NCBI RefSeq assembly: GCF_963678635.1
Contig: NC_087066.1
Location: 17,855,275-17,919,274, forward strand
DNA length: 64,000 nucleotides
Reading direction: 5' to 3'
From: Symsagittifera roscoffensis
Taxonomy: Eukaryota; Xenacoelomorpha; Acoela; Convolutidae
Shown: positions 51,706-64,000 of the stretch, one piece after another
Position numbering within the stretch: the first letter of the stretch is position 1
How the letters are laid out: the number at the start of each line of letters is the position of its first letter
Notes under the pieces: generated by a model
What the model was told of the DNA's origin: nothing
The model's input: only the letters and a program-made list of their open reading frames with translations
Databases searched by the model: none
Translations under genes and position numbers: made by a program

Positions 51706-54073
51706 TAAATATATGTTTGTTTTGAATTCTGCAAATGTTCTGGATTTTGCAAATTGTTTCATGGATTTTGCCAATTCTTTTGAAGCAATTTTGAGTAATA
51801 TGTGTTTTAGCTTTTTGTTTGTGGAATCCAAAACAGCGCAAAAAAAATCAGAAACTGACGTTTTTTAGATTCCGCAAAAGCTCTGCCCCTGTTTTCATCC
51901 TGCCGCTGCATCTGCTTGCAGCTCACACAATACATAGCTTAGGCTCGTAATGAAATGAGCCTCATTTTTTTGCCCCATCTATAAAATTCGGATAGGAGTA
52001 ATTGAAGCGCAATTTTTTTCGTCTATGCATTTCGTACAAAAAGAAGGAAAACAATTGCACTCGGTAGTAATTTACGAGACGCAAAAGTTACATAGCTTGA
52101 GTGGATAAAATGAACAAAGAACTTGAAACAAAGTCAAAAAAGTTTCAACTTTAATGAACGTTTTTTGCACAACTTTTTAACGACAAATCTTTTCATCGAT
52201 GTCAAAAACATTTCATCTTACAAAGCTTCATTTTGATGCAAGCAGTCTTCTTGTTCCGACTAAAGTGACTCGAAATTTGTACTCAGGTTGGATTTTTTTC
52301 TCCAGCCAAAAAATTTGACTTTTTAACAAAAACTTTTATCAAGTTTTTGTATATCATCCGAATGGTTTTGTTGTTCTGAGCTCAATCTTAAGAGATACCA
52401 TTTGTAAAATTATAGATATCTAAGGGGGACAATTAACTCTATAAACGAGTAAGGGTATATTTAATCCGTCTTAGAATTCGATCCAAGTTGAATTGAGGCA
52501 TTGTATTTAGTTTATATAATAGTTTGCTTAATCAGTTAGCACCTGTTTAGTCAGGTAGTAGACGAAGGGGGATAATTTGTAGGAAAAAAAATTTATGGAC
52601 CAAAAACACCAGAACTCAACGAATGATTTTGGATGTTTTTACAGTTGGTGGGACAACCACCTTTAAGTTTGTTTGCTTTTTTTTAAAAAAATCTTATTTA
52701 GGTGGGTATTCACAAGTACCAAAATGATGAATCAGACCCATTTCATTTATACCAGGTCATTTGTACCAAGATAAAAAATCATTCGTGTTAAAATCAAAAT
52801 TATTCAATTGGCCAAAGACTACTAAGCCGACTATTTTAAGCTCTTGGTTTAAAGTAGCCGTGGGGCGCTTTATGCGCGCGTCGCCGCTTAGCAGCGATAA
52901 CCGGCTCTGTTTTTGTATTGAGTCCTACCCTCGATTGGCAAGCTCGCAACACGACTGCGACGGTCACTATTCTGTTGCTTAGTTTTCCTCTGTTTGAGCA
53001 GTAGAAAATTAATGTAATAATTTGTTGGCACACTATTCGACCAATCAGAAAACGAGTTGAATAATTTTGGTACAAATGGGACCAATTTTTCATTTTGGTA
53101 CAAATCGGACTTCACCCTTATTTAACCGGCATGAAGATTCGTTGAAATAAGGCTTTTAACAATAAAAAAACAAACTTGGCCCAGAATGTGTTGGCAGGGC
53201 TGGCGTTTAATTTATCAGCATGTTCAAAAAAAAACTTTCTAAAAACGCAAAACCATTTTAACGCAAAAATTAAGTTCCAACTGTATTTAATATTTTTTAA
53301 CAATCCAAGCGTTAACAAGATCAGGGGCGTATGTAAGATTTTTTCAAGAGAGCACAATATTTTTTTTGCTCCAATTTTCAAAAAGAATGGAAAAAGCAAG
53401 CTTGCTGGAACCAGTTCAAAAGAAGTATTTTATTTATACTATTATATTCCTAGTAAACTATCTCTTCAAAATACTTAGAGCTAACCAATAATGATTCATA
53501 ACTAAACGTTACAATAATTTGTGAGGCTGAAATTGTTTACAGTATCAGCCAGAACAAAATAAATTTAACTTAGCAAACAGTCGCTCGTCCTTAGAACAGT
53601 TCTTGATATCTAGCTTTAAAAAAACCAGTATACACCATATCTATTGAGACTTTGAGAATTAAGAGTAAGGTTAAGATCGGTATTAGACTAAGAAGTTGCA
53701 CAAATCTCTCCAGAGGAAAATAAGATAGCGTGACGAACAGACGATGTACCTTATCTGAAGTTACTCTATGAGTGAGTCACCCCTAACATTAACTGATGTG
53801 GTGCGACCAAGAGTCTCAAACAGAACTCTTTAAAATTAGATTTAGCAAAAACAAAATAAGAATAAGATCCGAAAACACGCCACATCATGTTAAGAAGTAT
53901 TGACAAATTACCTCCACATCTCAATAAGTCTGATTAATATCAACGAGCATTCAAGCTTCCACCAGGTCAAACACAAAACAACGGACCAAGATTCAACGTC
54001 TTGAAACAGTAAAGCAGGCAACAACGATTATTTCTCTATATAATTATCAATGCAGTGTCCTTTACTTCACTAA
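51706..54073. other. Remainder of duplication unit 1, no gene recognised
   Basis: AT-rich sequence with ORFs up to 100 codons lacking motifs. A GC-rich island at 52,855-52,960 (GCGCGCGTCGCCGC) stands out. Confidence 0.35.
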
Positions 54074-54881
54074 TACAACGCCTATGTCAATCCAGGAGCA
54101 CTTTACGCCAGTGAAGTCTGGGGTTCTTTTCTCTCCGACTCAAATTGGAACAAGCTGGAGGACTGCAACAATAGAGCTGCAAGAATTATTAGTGGCGTAC
54201 CGGCATGTTAAAATGCAGTTGCTACTCTTATAGAAGCCAGGCTCTCTACACTCAAACAGTTCAGTGATGAAAAAGCCGCCGTTTTGTACAAAAAGTTTCT
54301 CCATTTCCCGATAGACCATCATCTTCGTCTTCTGGCAGATGAAGGCCAGCCTCAGAGAGTAAAAGCGGGATGAGCCGGCAGATTTCGTCCGATTGGAGAA
54401 TCACGGCCAGAAAGAAGATCCAAAATAAACCTGATAAGGTCAATACAAAAGAGTACATATTGACGACCAGAGAAGACTTCACATTAGAAGAGTACCGACA
54501 GAAAACTGAAAAAGATCACATACATCGACGAACTTGCAATGGTCAGGCGTTAGATCATTCAACAAACCGAAATAGAGAAGAAGAAGTTCTGCTTCATGGA
54601 GTCCGGGTAAACCGATGTTACAAGCTTGCAAAACTGAGCATCTACTGGGACGGAGTGAATCGCCACAATGCCGCTATTGCAACAGTGACCAAGAGGAAGA
54701 CACGGAACATTTCATTTTGAAATGCAGTAATTGGGCAGAAGAAAAAAGAATCACTTTGGGTTCGGTCCCCAGTGTCACAGTACTGCAAACAAATCCCGTA
54801 CAAGTCTTGCAGATTATTGGTCGAACAGGACGTCTTCGTCCTCAAATCAATTAAGAACGAGCTCCAAAATAACAACAACAA
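54074..54881 (+). pseudogene. retro3 fragment, unit 2 copy
   Basis: Same RT connection and C-terminal knuckle as 47,383-48,190, starting mid-domain at NAYVNPGALYASE. One visible change is AGAAAG to AGAAAA at about 54,744 (Arg to Lys after WAEE). Confidence 0.7.
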
Positions 54882-55751
54882 CAACATACATACATATATA
54901 CATACATACATACATGCACACATGCACACTTGCACACATACGTACAAGCATACATTCGTACATATGTACATACATAGATACATACATACAAACATACATA
55001 CATACATACATACATACAGACATACATACATACATGCATACATACATACATAAATACATATATAATTGCTTACATAAAAACATTATTATATACAAACATC
55101 CTTTAATACATACATACATACATAATGAAAACAGACATGCATTCATACATACATACATCGAAACGCTTCTCAGTCGAGAAAACCCTCTGTAAAACGCAGT
55201 CGAAATGCTACTCGGTCGACTAGGCTCCTCGGTCGAATTCGGTCGAACCGTTTTTCCTCGGTCAAACACAGTCGAAATGTTTTTTCTCGGTCGAAATTCT
55301 TCTCGGTGGAAAAAACTCCTCGTTCGAAAAAAATCCGCGGTCAAACTCGGTCGAAACGTTTTTTCTCGGTCGAGCACAGTCGAACTGTTTTTTCTCGGTT
55401 GATTTTTTTCTCGGTCGAAAAAACTTCTCGGTCGAACTCGGTCGAAACGTTTTTCCTTGGTCGAACTTGATCGAATTGTTTTTCCTCGGTCGAATACAGT
55501 CGAACTATTTTTCCTCCGTTGAAGTTTTTCTCGGTCGAAAAAACTACTCGGTCGAACTCGGTCGAAACGTTTTTCCTCGGTCGAACTTGATCGAATTGTT
55601 TTTCCTCGGTCGAAGTTGATCGGAACGTCCTTCCTCGGTCGAACATAATCAAGACATAGACAGCTTGGGTTGAGTCGGTCGAAACAAATCGAGCCTGGGT
55701 CGAGACGGTCGAAGCATACCATTTTTTGGTTAAGTCTGTCGAAACATAAAT
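54881..55751. repeat. Microsatellite and TCGGTCGAA minisatellite, unit 2
   Basis: Counterpart of 48,190-49,060, with one substitution in the minisatellite (GATTTTTTTCTC instead of GATTTTTGTCTC). Equal length in both units means no slippage since duplication, notable for tracts this repetitive. Confidence 0.8.
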
Positions 55752-56062
55752 CGCAAAGCTCGACCAGGGGATTCAAATCAATTGCAAGCGCCAAATTAAC
55801 CTGTTTGTATGTACTCGTGTCCATAAACATTTTCACTTTTTTCTTTGTTGTTTTCACGCTATATTAAGAGCAAGCAAAGATCATCAGACACTTAAAGATT
55901 AAATTTAGTCCATAAACTCAAGTTTATTGTCCTTGTGTTGTTTTTACGAGGAAGTTTCTTCAACAAGGACACCTCAGATACCAGTTTAATTGACTGACTC
56001 ATTTAACAGTCCAAAAAAATTAAGGGTATTTGTCTATATCCTCGTGGTTTCAACTAGTGTCA

Positions 56063-57511
56063 TCAGCCATGTGTCTTCTGATCAGATCGTCCAGAAGAAG
56101 CTGACTGAAAGCTCAATTCAGGTTCAAGAAGTTGAACGACTCCGGAGTTTTCGAGATGATCACGGGTACACTTGTCGAGTTTCACCATGTATTTCTCCTG
56201 GATTAACTTCCTTATCTCAGCCCCTACTTTTGCCTGATTGTGTATTGGGACTTTCCGTAATTTTTCTTTTGGTTTGTGGCCCTCAATGATATCTGAGCTG
56301 TATGAACAGTTTACGACTAACTGACCTTCCCAACTGAGTAAAGACTCTGGCAAAACTTTGGGTGAAGTGATCTTTCCATTGATCAATAACAAGACCTCTT
56401 TGTTAGCGTGTTTTGTCCGGAAAGCCCGATTGACCAGCATTTCGTTTGGTTTTCTGACCTTGATAATCTAGATGTGTGACTTTACTCCAACTATTAACTT
56501 TCCGTACAATATGGCCGGCCTGTGGTTAAAGTCGACGTACGTCGTTCTTATTGGTTCTTAGTCAATACTACGCAGCACTGTTGACTTTATGGAGTCTAAC
56601 GACCGTAAGAGAACTGGGAACTTCGATTTGCTGTCCGTGTCAAAATAAACTTGGCTGCGCGCACTGTGATGCTGGTGCAGTTTGTTTTTCCAGTCGCTTT
56701 TTATTTTATCATCTGCAATTCGTGACAGACGAGAGAATTAATAATACTTTAGATATCCTAAGTACTGAGTACTTTGATTCGCTGAACATGCCAAAAAAGG
56801 TTGTCTCCTCCTCCTCCTGTTCAAAATCTACATTTGTTACTTGTCCTCTTTAATTGCAGCATTTTGTAGAATGATCCATATATTTGCATTCTCTACAAAA
56901 GACAACTTTAGCCAGGCATTTTTCTCTGCTCTCTGTGTTCGGCCGAAAAGATGGTTTCGTAAAAAAAGGCATGGCTTTGACGGCTGTTGCGAATTTTCAT
57001 TTCTTCGCCCTCTATAGGATTGCTCAGATTTTGGTCGTTGTTTATTCTTGAGTGTGCGCTGTTTCTTGATTGTATACGACATATCCCAATAACTAGCTGA
57101 AGAATTTTGTTGTTTGTAAAATATTTGCCGTCGCGTATCCTCTGTTCAGGAGTAAAGCGGACCACATTATTTTGTCAAATTTTGCACCTGGTCTGATGCA
57201 GATTTTGCTCTCAAGAACGGGAATTCCATTTTGCAAACTCTTGTAGTTTTTTTATTGCAAAAAAATTATTTACTGATCACTTCTTTATCGTTGACTGCCT
57301 GGCCAGCGAGGCAAAAAAAGGATTCCAGGCTCTCCTTTTCCCCTCTCTTTGAAATAAAGAGCTGCTTCTTTTGTAGAAAAAAAAACTATTCTTCTTCTTG
57401 AACATAACCTCGCTTGCTTCGTGAATTTTTTGAACGTTTGAACGTTATTGTGTCTATTTTTTTTGGGCGTAGTTCTGTGTGAGCATATTTTGTCCCTCCG
57501 TTTCAATAAAA
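56063..57511 (-). pseudogene. LTR-retroelement-like remnant, unit 2
   Basis: Counterpart of 49,370-50,820. A one-base difference near 56,275 (GGTTTGTGGCCC versus GGTTTTGGCCC) lengthens the minus-strand frame from 71 to 125 codons, exposing KVGAEIRKLIQEKYMVKLDK. This suggests that unit 2 keeps the older reading and unit 1 gained a frameshift. Confidence 0.35.
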
Positions 57512-57848
57512 AATGATAATTGGAATTTCACTCGGCTTTCCGCGTCGTGGTAGAATACTTCAAGGCTAAATGTTGTGTCCTTTTTGCGACGTTCATCGTT
57601 TCCTTTGTTCTCTTTTCTAAGATTTTAGACAATCCAGATTTTTGTCTTATCTGCAGTCTCGGTACTGAAAATGGTCTCTGTTTATCATCTAGTGGCACGA
57701 GGAGGAGATTATATCTCAAAGTTATAGAAGAGCAACAACCAGGAATGGTCCAACGTTTTACAATACTCACATATATACGTTTACATATTTACAATACTCA
57801 TTTTGTATCCTAGTGCTTGACTTCTGTCGACAAAAATCTATATAAAAA

Positions 57849-58397
57849 CAAGACTGCTCGTATCAGGGCGAAGCCCTGAATGTTCCGACTGCCTTTTAAG
57901 GTTTATTGAGCAGCATTAATACATGAAAAAAATTAAATGAAATAAAATAAAATGAAATTTTTTTTCTAAAATTTTAATTTTTATAAATGAAAATCATTCC
58001 CCCACACGCCATATAAAGTACAAAAAGATAGATTTCGTTCCTTTTAACAAATCAATTATGGCAAATAAGCTTCGTTCAACCAATTTGGAACGATTTATAA
58101 GACGAGACGGGCTAAATTTCCGCTTACGCGTTAATAGCGCGAATTATATCGCGCGTGAATTGTCCCAAATTGGTCAAAATGGCCAAAATAGCAATTTTTA
58201 AACCCTTATAATTTTTTATAAAATAATCACAGGTGAAATATCTTTTCAAATTTAAGCTCAAGACAACAATACCTTTCGAATGATATTAAAAAATTCCGTC
58301 AAAAATGTCTAGTTAAAAAGTCGAAATTTGTCTGAAGAAAAAAAACCCACCCCGAGCACAAATATTCCGTTACTTTCGTATCGAAAGTCGGAACAAT
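57849..58397 (-). mobile_element. HINE-like repeat, copy H8 (unit 2)
   Basis: Duplicate of H7 within unit 2; not an independent insertion. Confidence 0.7.
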
Positions 58398-60765
58398 AAA
58401 TATATGTTTGTTTTGAATTCTGCAAATGTTCTGGATTTTGCAAATTGTTTCATGGATTTTGCCAATTCTTTTGAAGCAATTTTGAGTAATATGTGTTTTA
58501 GCTTTTTGTTTGTGGAATCCAAAACAGCGCAAAAAAAATCAGAAACTGACGTTTTTTAGATTCCGCAAAAGCTCTGCCCCTGTTTTCATCCTGCCGCTGC
58601 ATCTGCTTGCAGCTCACACAATACATAGCTTAGGCTCGTAATGAAATGAGCCTCATTTTTTTGCCCCATCTATAAAATTCGGATAGGAGTAATTGAAGCG
58701 CAATTTTTTTCGTCTATGCATTTCGTACAAAAAGAAGGAAAACAATTGCACTCGGTAGTAATTTACGAGACTCAAAAGTTACATAGCTTGAGTGGATAAA
58801 ATGAACAAAGAACTTGAAACAAAGTCAAAAAAGTTTCAACTTTAATGAACGTTTTTTGCACAACTTTTTAACGACAAATCTTTTCATCGATGTCAAAAAC
58901 ATTTCATCTTACAAAGCTTCTTTTTGATGCAAGCAGTCTTCTTGTTCCGACTAAAGTGACTCGAAATTTGTACTCAGGTTGGATTTTTTTCTCCAGCCAA
59001 AAAATTTGACTTTTTAACAAAAACTTTTATCAAGTTTTTGTATATCATCCGAATGGTTTTGTTGTTCTGAGCTCAATCTTAAGAGATACCATTTGTAAAA
59101 TTATAGATATCTAAGGGGGACAATTAACTCTATAAACGAGTAAGGGTATATTTAATCCGTCTTAGAATTCGATCCAAGTTGAATTGAGGCATTGTATTTA
59201 GTTTATATAATAGTTTGCTTAATCAGTTAGCACCTGTTTAGTCAGGTAGTAGACGAAGGGGGATAATTTGTAGGAAAAAAAAATTTATGGACCAAAAACA
59301 CCAGAACTCAACGAATGATTTTGGATGTTTTTACAGTTGGTGGGACAACCACCTTTAAGTTTGTTTGCTTTTTTTTAAAAAAATCTTATTTAGGTGGGTA
59401 TTCACAAGTACCAAAATGATGAATCAGACCCATTTCATTTATACCAGGTCATTTGTACCAAGATAAAAAATCATTCGTGTTAAAATCAAAATTATTCAAT
59501 TGGCCAAAGACTACTAAGCCGACTATTTTAAGCTCTTGGTTTAAAGTCGCCGTGGGGCGCTTTATGCGCGCGTCGCCGCTTAGCAGCGATAACCGGCTCT
59601 GTTTTTGTATTGAGTCCTACCCTCGATTGGCAAGCTCGCAACACGACTGCGACGGTCACTATTCTGTTGCTTAGTTTTCCTCTGTTTGAGCAGTAGAAAA
59701 TTAATGTAATAATTTGTTGGCACACTATTCGACCAATCAGAAAACGAGTTGAATAATTTTGGTACAAATGGGACCAATTTTTCATTTTGGTACAAATCGG
59801 ACTTCACCCTTATTTAACCGGCATGAAGATTCGTTGAAATAAGGCTTTTAACAATAAAAAAACAAACTTGGCCCAGAATGTGTTGGCAGGGCTGGCGTTT
59901 AATTTATCAGCATGTTCAAAAAAAAACTTTCTAAAAACGCAAAACCATTTTAACGCAAAAATTAAGTTCCAACTGTATTTAATATTTTTTAACAATCCAA
60001 GCGTTAACAAGATCAGGGGCGTATGTAAGATTTTTTCAAGAGAGCACAATATTTTTTTTGCTCCAATTTTCAAAAAGAATGGAAAAAGCAAGCTTGCTGG
60101 AACCAGTTCAAAAGAAGTATTTTATTTATACTATTATATTCCTAGTAAACTATCTCTTCAAAATACTTAGAGCTAACCAATAATGATTCATAACTAAACG
60201 TTACAACAATTTGTGAGGCTGAAATTGTTTACAGTATCAGCCAGAACAAAATAAATTTAACTTAGCAAACAGTCGCTCGTCCTTAGAACAGTTCTTGATA
60301 TCTAGCTTTAAAAAAACCAGTATACACCATATCTATTGAGACTTTGAGAATTAAGAGTAAGGTTAAGATCGGTATTAGACTAAGAAGTTGCACAAATCTC
60401 TCCAGAGGAAAATAAGATAGCGTGACGAACAGACGATGTACCTTATCTGAAGTTACTCTATGAGTGAGTCACCCCTAACATTAACTGATGTGGTGCGACC
60501 AAGAGTCTCAAACAGAACTCTTTAAAATTAGATTTAGCAAAAACAAAATAAGAATAAGATCCGAAAACACGCCACATCATGTTAAGAAGTATTGACAAAT
60601 TACCTCCACATCTCAATAAGTCTGATTAATATCAACGAGCATTCAAGCTTCCACCAGGTCAAACACAAAACAACGGACCAAGATTCAACGTCTTGAAACA
60701 GTAAAGCAGGCAACAACGATTATTTCTCTATATAATTATCAATGCAGTGTCCTTTACTTCACTAA

Positions 60766-61959
60766 TATGAAATAAAATACTTGGAGCAGTAAGATTAATT
60801 TTCAGGTTATCTATCTTTCGATGATGTATAACTAGTATTAAGTTATTATGAAACCAATTTAAGATCAGTTGTTTATTCTCTTTAAATCTACAGTAACTGT
60901 AAATTTTTGTAAACTCAAAGTTAATTGAACAAGAAATACGAAAAATTAGTTAGTAAATTAACTTAAATTAGTTTTATCAAAACTATAAGAAATTCCATGC
61001 TTCTCGAGGACTTCTGTTTTTTTAACTATGCTTCTTTGTTTCTACATCTTCAACATTTAAATTCAAATTCATAACCTTTTTTTAAGATTTTTAACGTTTA
61101 ATTCAAATCTTGTAAAAATCTATCGTTGTTTTTTTTTCAATCTAAAAAAATTTTTCAACCAGATCATCAAAGTTATCCTGGGAGCTTTTAAAACTAAATT
61201 TGATTTCCTTTTCAAATCATTTTAACTCTTTGATCAACAAGACTTTGTTTCGATCAATTAAAAAATTTTGTTTTCCCCCACCTCTTAAAACTAGTGTCTA
61301 ACTACCTCCAACCTCGATTCATTCTCCAACGCTTACAAAAAACGCGAGATTAGTTTCAAAAACTAACTGTTTTTTTTCCAAAAACTAACTGTTTTTATTA
61401 GTTAAAACAGTGAAGAATTTTGGTTACTCATTCTTCACTTGAGCCCTCCATTTAATTGACCGAAGCTAAAACACATCTTAAAACTAGCAAGAAATGAAAC
61501 AATATCTAACAATCTACTTGTGATCTGATTATACATGAACCTTGTTATTTGATTTACTATCACCCAAACCTTGATCCCCAACTAATTAAGATTAGGTTTT
61601 TCTTAGTGTGAGTCTTATTGAGTCAGATTCCGTGAAAACCGTTAAGACTATACTAACAATTCGAAAAAGTGAAAAAAAAATCATTCTAACGAATCGATTT
61701 ACTCTCCCTCCAACCCGTCTTTTCACGACAATCCATGGATTGGGATAACCTCGCAACAATTGCAAGGACTAACAGTTTTCGAAAAAAATCTAACCCTGGG
61801 CTTTTTCACCCATCATTCTAACACTTATGTCAGGAGATAATTTAGGGAAAAAAAACAAACAATAATACTCTATAACTGTTTATTTAAACAAGAAATATAA
61901 GATTTTAAATAAGCCGCATAAGCAAAAGATAGGATACACCAGATCAAAAAAAAGAAGAT
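60766..61959. other. AT-rich stretch, nothing recognised
   Basis: Unique in the window. No ORF above 60 codons and no motif. It precedes the G-poor region. Confidence 0.4.
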
Positions 61960-63950
61960 ATGAACCAAAAAACAGAAAAACACGGAAAATCAAATTTTTC
62001 CAGAAAACAAAACGCAACTTTTGAATTGGAATCTGACACATCTACAATACAAAAACTTCAAAACCTTCGAAATTTAATCCACGACAAAAATAAAGCGATA
62101 GAGAGACAAAGATATTTTTCAGAATCAGAATCCACACTAGCATCATCTAAAAAAAGATAAACGCAGAATAAAAAACTCATTCATTCGCAAACCAGTAAGA
62201 ATTTACAATTGGAATCAATCAATACGACATATTGAAAGTTACACAACAAATGTGGTTCCGCACGAAAAAGGATTCAATTTGTTGATAATTACGGTTATGA
62301 CTCTAATCTTCCCTATGTCATTCATCCACAAAGCAATCCCGCTAGAGCAAAAGTACATTTTTGCCACAACCTAGTCATACATTTATTTTTAAAAGGAAAT
62401 AGTCCATGTTAAAAAGATTTGCTTGAAGTAAAAATCAAAAGACATATACGTAATCAATAGCTACCAGGCGTCACTTATGAAAGTTCACCTTACGGCATTT
62501 TTACTTTTGAAATTTTACCACCACATACATCAAATCAACCACCACACCGAATACAAACAGATGGTATAGAATTAATTTTCTCGAACATTTTTACAGAAAA
62601 ATTCAAAATTATTTGAAATCAAAACTCACAAACAGCCAACTCAGTCTTCATAATTGATGTCTTTTCCATAATTTATAGTTATGTTTCCATATTACAAACA
62701 AGTAAAACAATTTATGTGTGACCATTACGAACATCTCGACACGCAATAGTAAGAGGCAAAAAAAATCTTTTTTTTTCACGATTTTTAGATTCAATTCATG
62801 AAACCCTCACTGACAGACAATTAAAATTGATCAATAAAAAAACCTAGCAACGTTCATAATAGCTTATTTTCAATATAATTCAGATTCAATCTCACAGGCC
62901 AGAAAAAAATATTAGACCAAAAAAAAAATATTAGACCAAAAAAAACAATATTCGCAGACGAAACAAAATATGAAAGTGATACTGATTGGTCTCAAGCATT
63001 ATTTTTTAACATCCCAAATGATATTTGATTTGCAGCAATTGCAACCATTTCCGTTCACAGAGAATATTTACGATTAAGACCACCCACAACTGATACCACA
63101 TTTTTAAATTGTAACGCAATTATTAAAGAAAGGACAAGCAACATTAGTTTTAATTCCAAGTTTAAGCAGTAGAAAGGACAAGCAACTAGAAGCAACTAGT
63201 TTCAACTAACTTCAAAACCTTTAATGGTACCAGAAACTTAACACAACAACATATCCATACTCCATCGCATTTTTTAATCAATGAATTAGTTGAAACACTA
63301 CCCATAAGGACACAACAAATTATCTCTTCTATTCATCCAACTAATACAACATAACACAATAAAAACTAAACACCTTTTCCACCACGACGGTCACACTCCT
63401 TCTATAAAATAACATTACCATCAAAAGTCAAACTATCAGTTGTTTGGAAAGTTTCACTTATGGAATATCAAACAAATAGACCAATAACTGAAAAACGACC
63501 ATCTAAAAAACAAAGACACCCCATTGGAAAAAAGTTGCAAACAATATCTATGAGTTTGCAGTACTAATAACAGTAGTAATCCGACAACACTACAACTCTA
63601 TACAACACGAATTTATTCTCAAGAATGCATTTATACCCAACAGGTACCAAAAGCATTATCTCAATCCGTAAAATTTAACGAGAGGGGAAAAACTCGGAGA
63701 GATTGCGCTGAAAGATAACCATTTTCCCAACAAAGCAAAAATAACAGGCCATTCATAAGGAAAACCAAACAATTCTGAAGATGAAATTTATATTCATCAA
63801 AATCAGCAACAGTATAAAAACAATCATTGAAAAAATCACTGGAATGATATAGATCAACCAGACGTTTTTTTTTTCAACCAAACAATTTTGAGCGCTTTAT
63901 GAACCTCCAACAGCAGCAAACAAACGCAACAAACATGTTCTTAAAGGAAA
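61960..63950 (+). pseudogene. Long frame-preserved coding remnant with many in-frame stops, unidentified
   Basis: From the ATG at 61,960 a single frame can be followed to about 62,900 without a frameshift, interrupted by TAA (62,158), TGA, TAA, TAG, TGA, TGA, TAG and TAA-TAG. Text between stops looks protein-like (e.g. RIQFVDNYGYDSNLPYVIHP, GVTYESSPYGIFTFEILPPH, DSIHETLTDRQLKLI). After a local duplication of ATATTAGACC at about 62,910-62,947 the coding frame shifts (ESDTDWSQALFFNIPND) and then again near 63,175. The last part contains HWNDIDQPDVFFFNQTILSA. The strand is strikingly poor in G. I do not recognise the family; a viral or transposon polyprotein or capsid-like gene is possible. Not restored here. 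Confidence 0.5.
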
Positions 63951-64000
63951 AAAATGGCCCAACTCAACAGTAATTTGCAATCACAATACTATACAAACAC

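Larger units (their letters stand above)
47383..54073. repeat. Tandem duplication, unit 1 (6,691 bp)
   Basis: Begins TACAACGCCTATGTCAATCC and runs to ...TTACTTCACTAA, after which the same sequence begins again at 54,074. Only about 15 differences are apparent between units, e.g. near 48,055, 48,716, 49,225, 49,583, 50,107, 50,454, 50,487 and 52,857. The breakpoint lies within the retro3 RT fragment with only TA shared at the junction. Confidence 0.95.
54074..60765. repeat. Tandem duplication, unit 2 (6,692 bp)
   Basis: Head-to-tail copy of 47,383-54,073 at about 99.8% identity by eye. After ...CTTCACTAA at 60,765 the sequence diverges (TATGAAATAAAATAC). Unit 2 lacks the upstream part of the RT fragment, showing that it is the derived copy or that the junction formed inside the RT sequence. 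Confidence 0.95.

Noticed and set aside
14099-58397. Riboswitch, terminator or CRISPR reading of the CAGGGC-TTC-GCCCTG hairpin repeats
   Set aside because: The hairpins mark the ends of dispersed ~550-bp repeats, not regularly spaced short repeats or gene 3' ends, and the genome is eukaryotic.
61960-63950. Reassigned genetic code (TAA/TAG as Gln)
   Set aside because: Runs such as TAC-TAA-TAA-CAG-TAG-TAA read attractively as poly-Gln. But TGA stops are equally frequent in the same frame, and the intact genes of the window (NERD-helicase, trefoil) use standard stops.

Overview
The window is AT-rich nuclear DNA from an animal, most likely an invertebrate. It carries spliceosomal introns with matching phases, non-LTR retrotransposons of the CR1/L2 group with SGNH-esterase ORF1s, many MITEs with 8-bp target duplications, SINE-like and rolling-circle-like repeats, and beta-trefoil genes resembling FGF/fascin. 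I see no bacterial operons, Shine-Dalgarno sites or CRISPR arrays. I cannot name the species.

Layout. 1-830: a large inverted repeat and nothing else recognised. 830-13,950: a nested transposon block. It holds a decayed non-LTR element (retro1) with a 2A-like sequence behind a signal-peptide-like leader, a 3.35-kb internal deletion copy of it, and a second element (retro2, minus strand) inserted into a MITE with a 16-bp target duplication and a (CAA)n tail. 13,950-21,370: MITEs, a SINE in a MITE, a hAT MITE, and a degenerate tandem array. 21,605-26,012: three exons of a beta-trefoil gene (trefoil A, plus). 24.7-25.1 kb: a reverse-transcriptase relic in one of its introns. 26-37 kb: a field of roughly 550-bp repeats with asymmetric inverted termini, some in head-to-head pairs, around one intact gene at 29,796-33,379 (minus). 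That gene has two exons and encodes about 1,107 aa: two NERD-like nuclease repeats, the first degenerate, fused to an SF1-helicase-like ATPase. 38,161-45,529 (minus): trefoil B, a paralogue of A with the same last-intron position and phase; its large intron holds other exon-like pieces. 45.9-47.2 kb: MITEs. 47,383-60,765: a nearly perfect tandem duplication of a 6.69-kb unit (RT 3' end, TACA microsatellite, TCGGTCGAA minisatellite, LTR-retroelement-like remnant, one 550-bp repeat). 60.8-64 kb: G-poor sequence carrying a long reading frame broken by many stops of all three types but few frameshifts.

The host genes that look intact are the NERD-helicase gene and the two trefoil genes, which face each other on either side of it. 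Almost everything else is mobile-element sequence. The strongest observations are the NERD-NERD-helicase fusion, the 2A/leader arrangement in retro1, the in-frame UGA-CUA junction in retro2, the 8-bp-TSD MITE families, and the stop-riddled but frame-preserved ORF at the right end.
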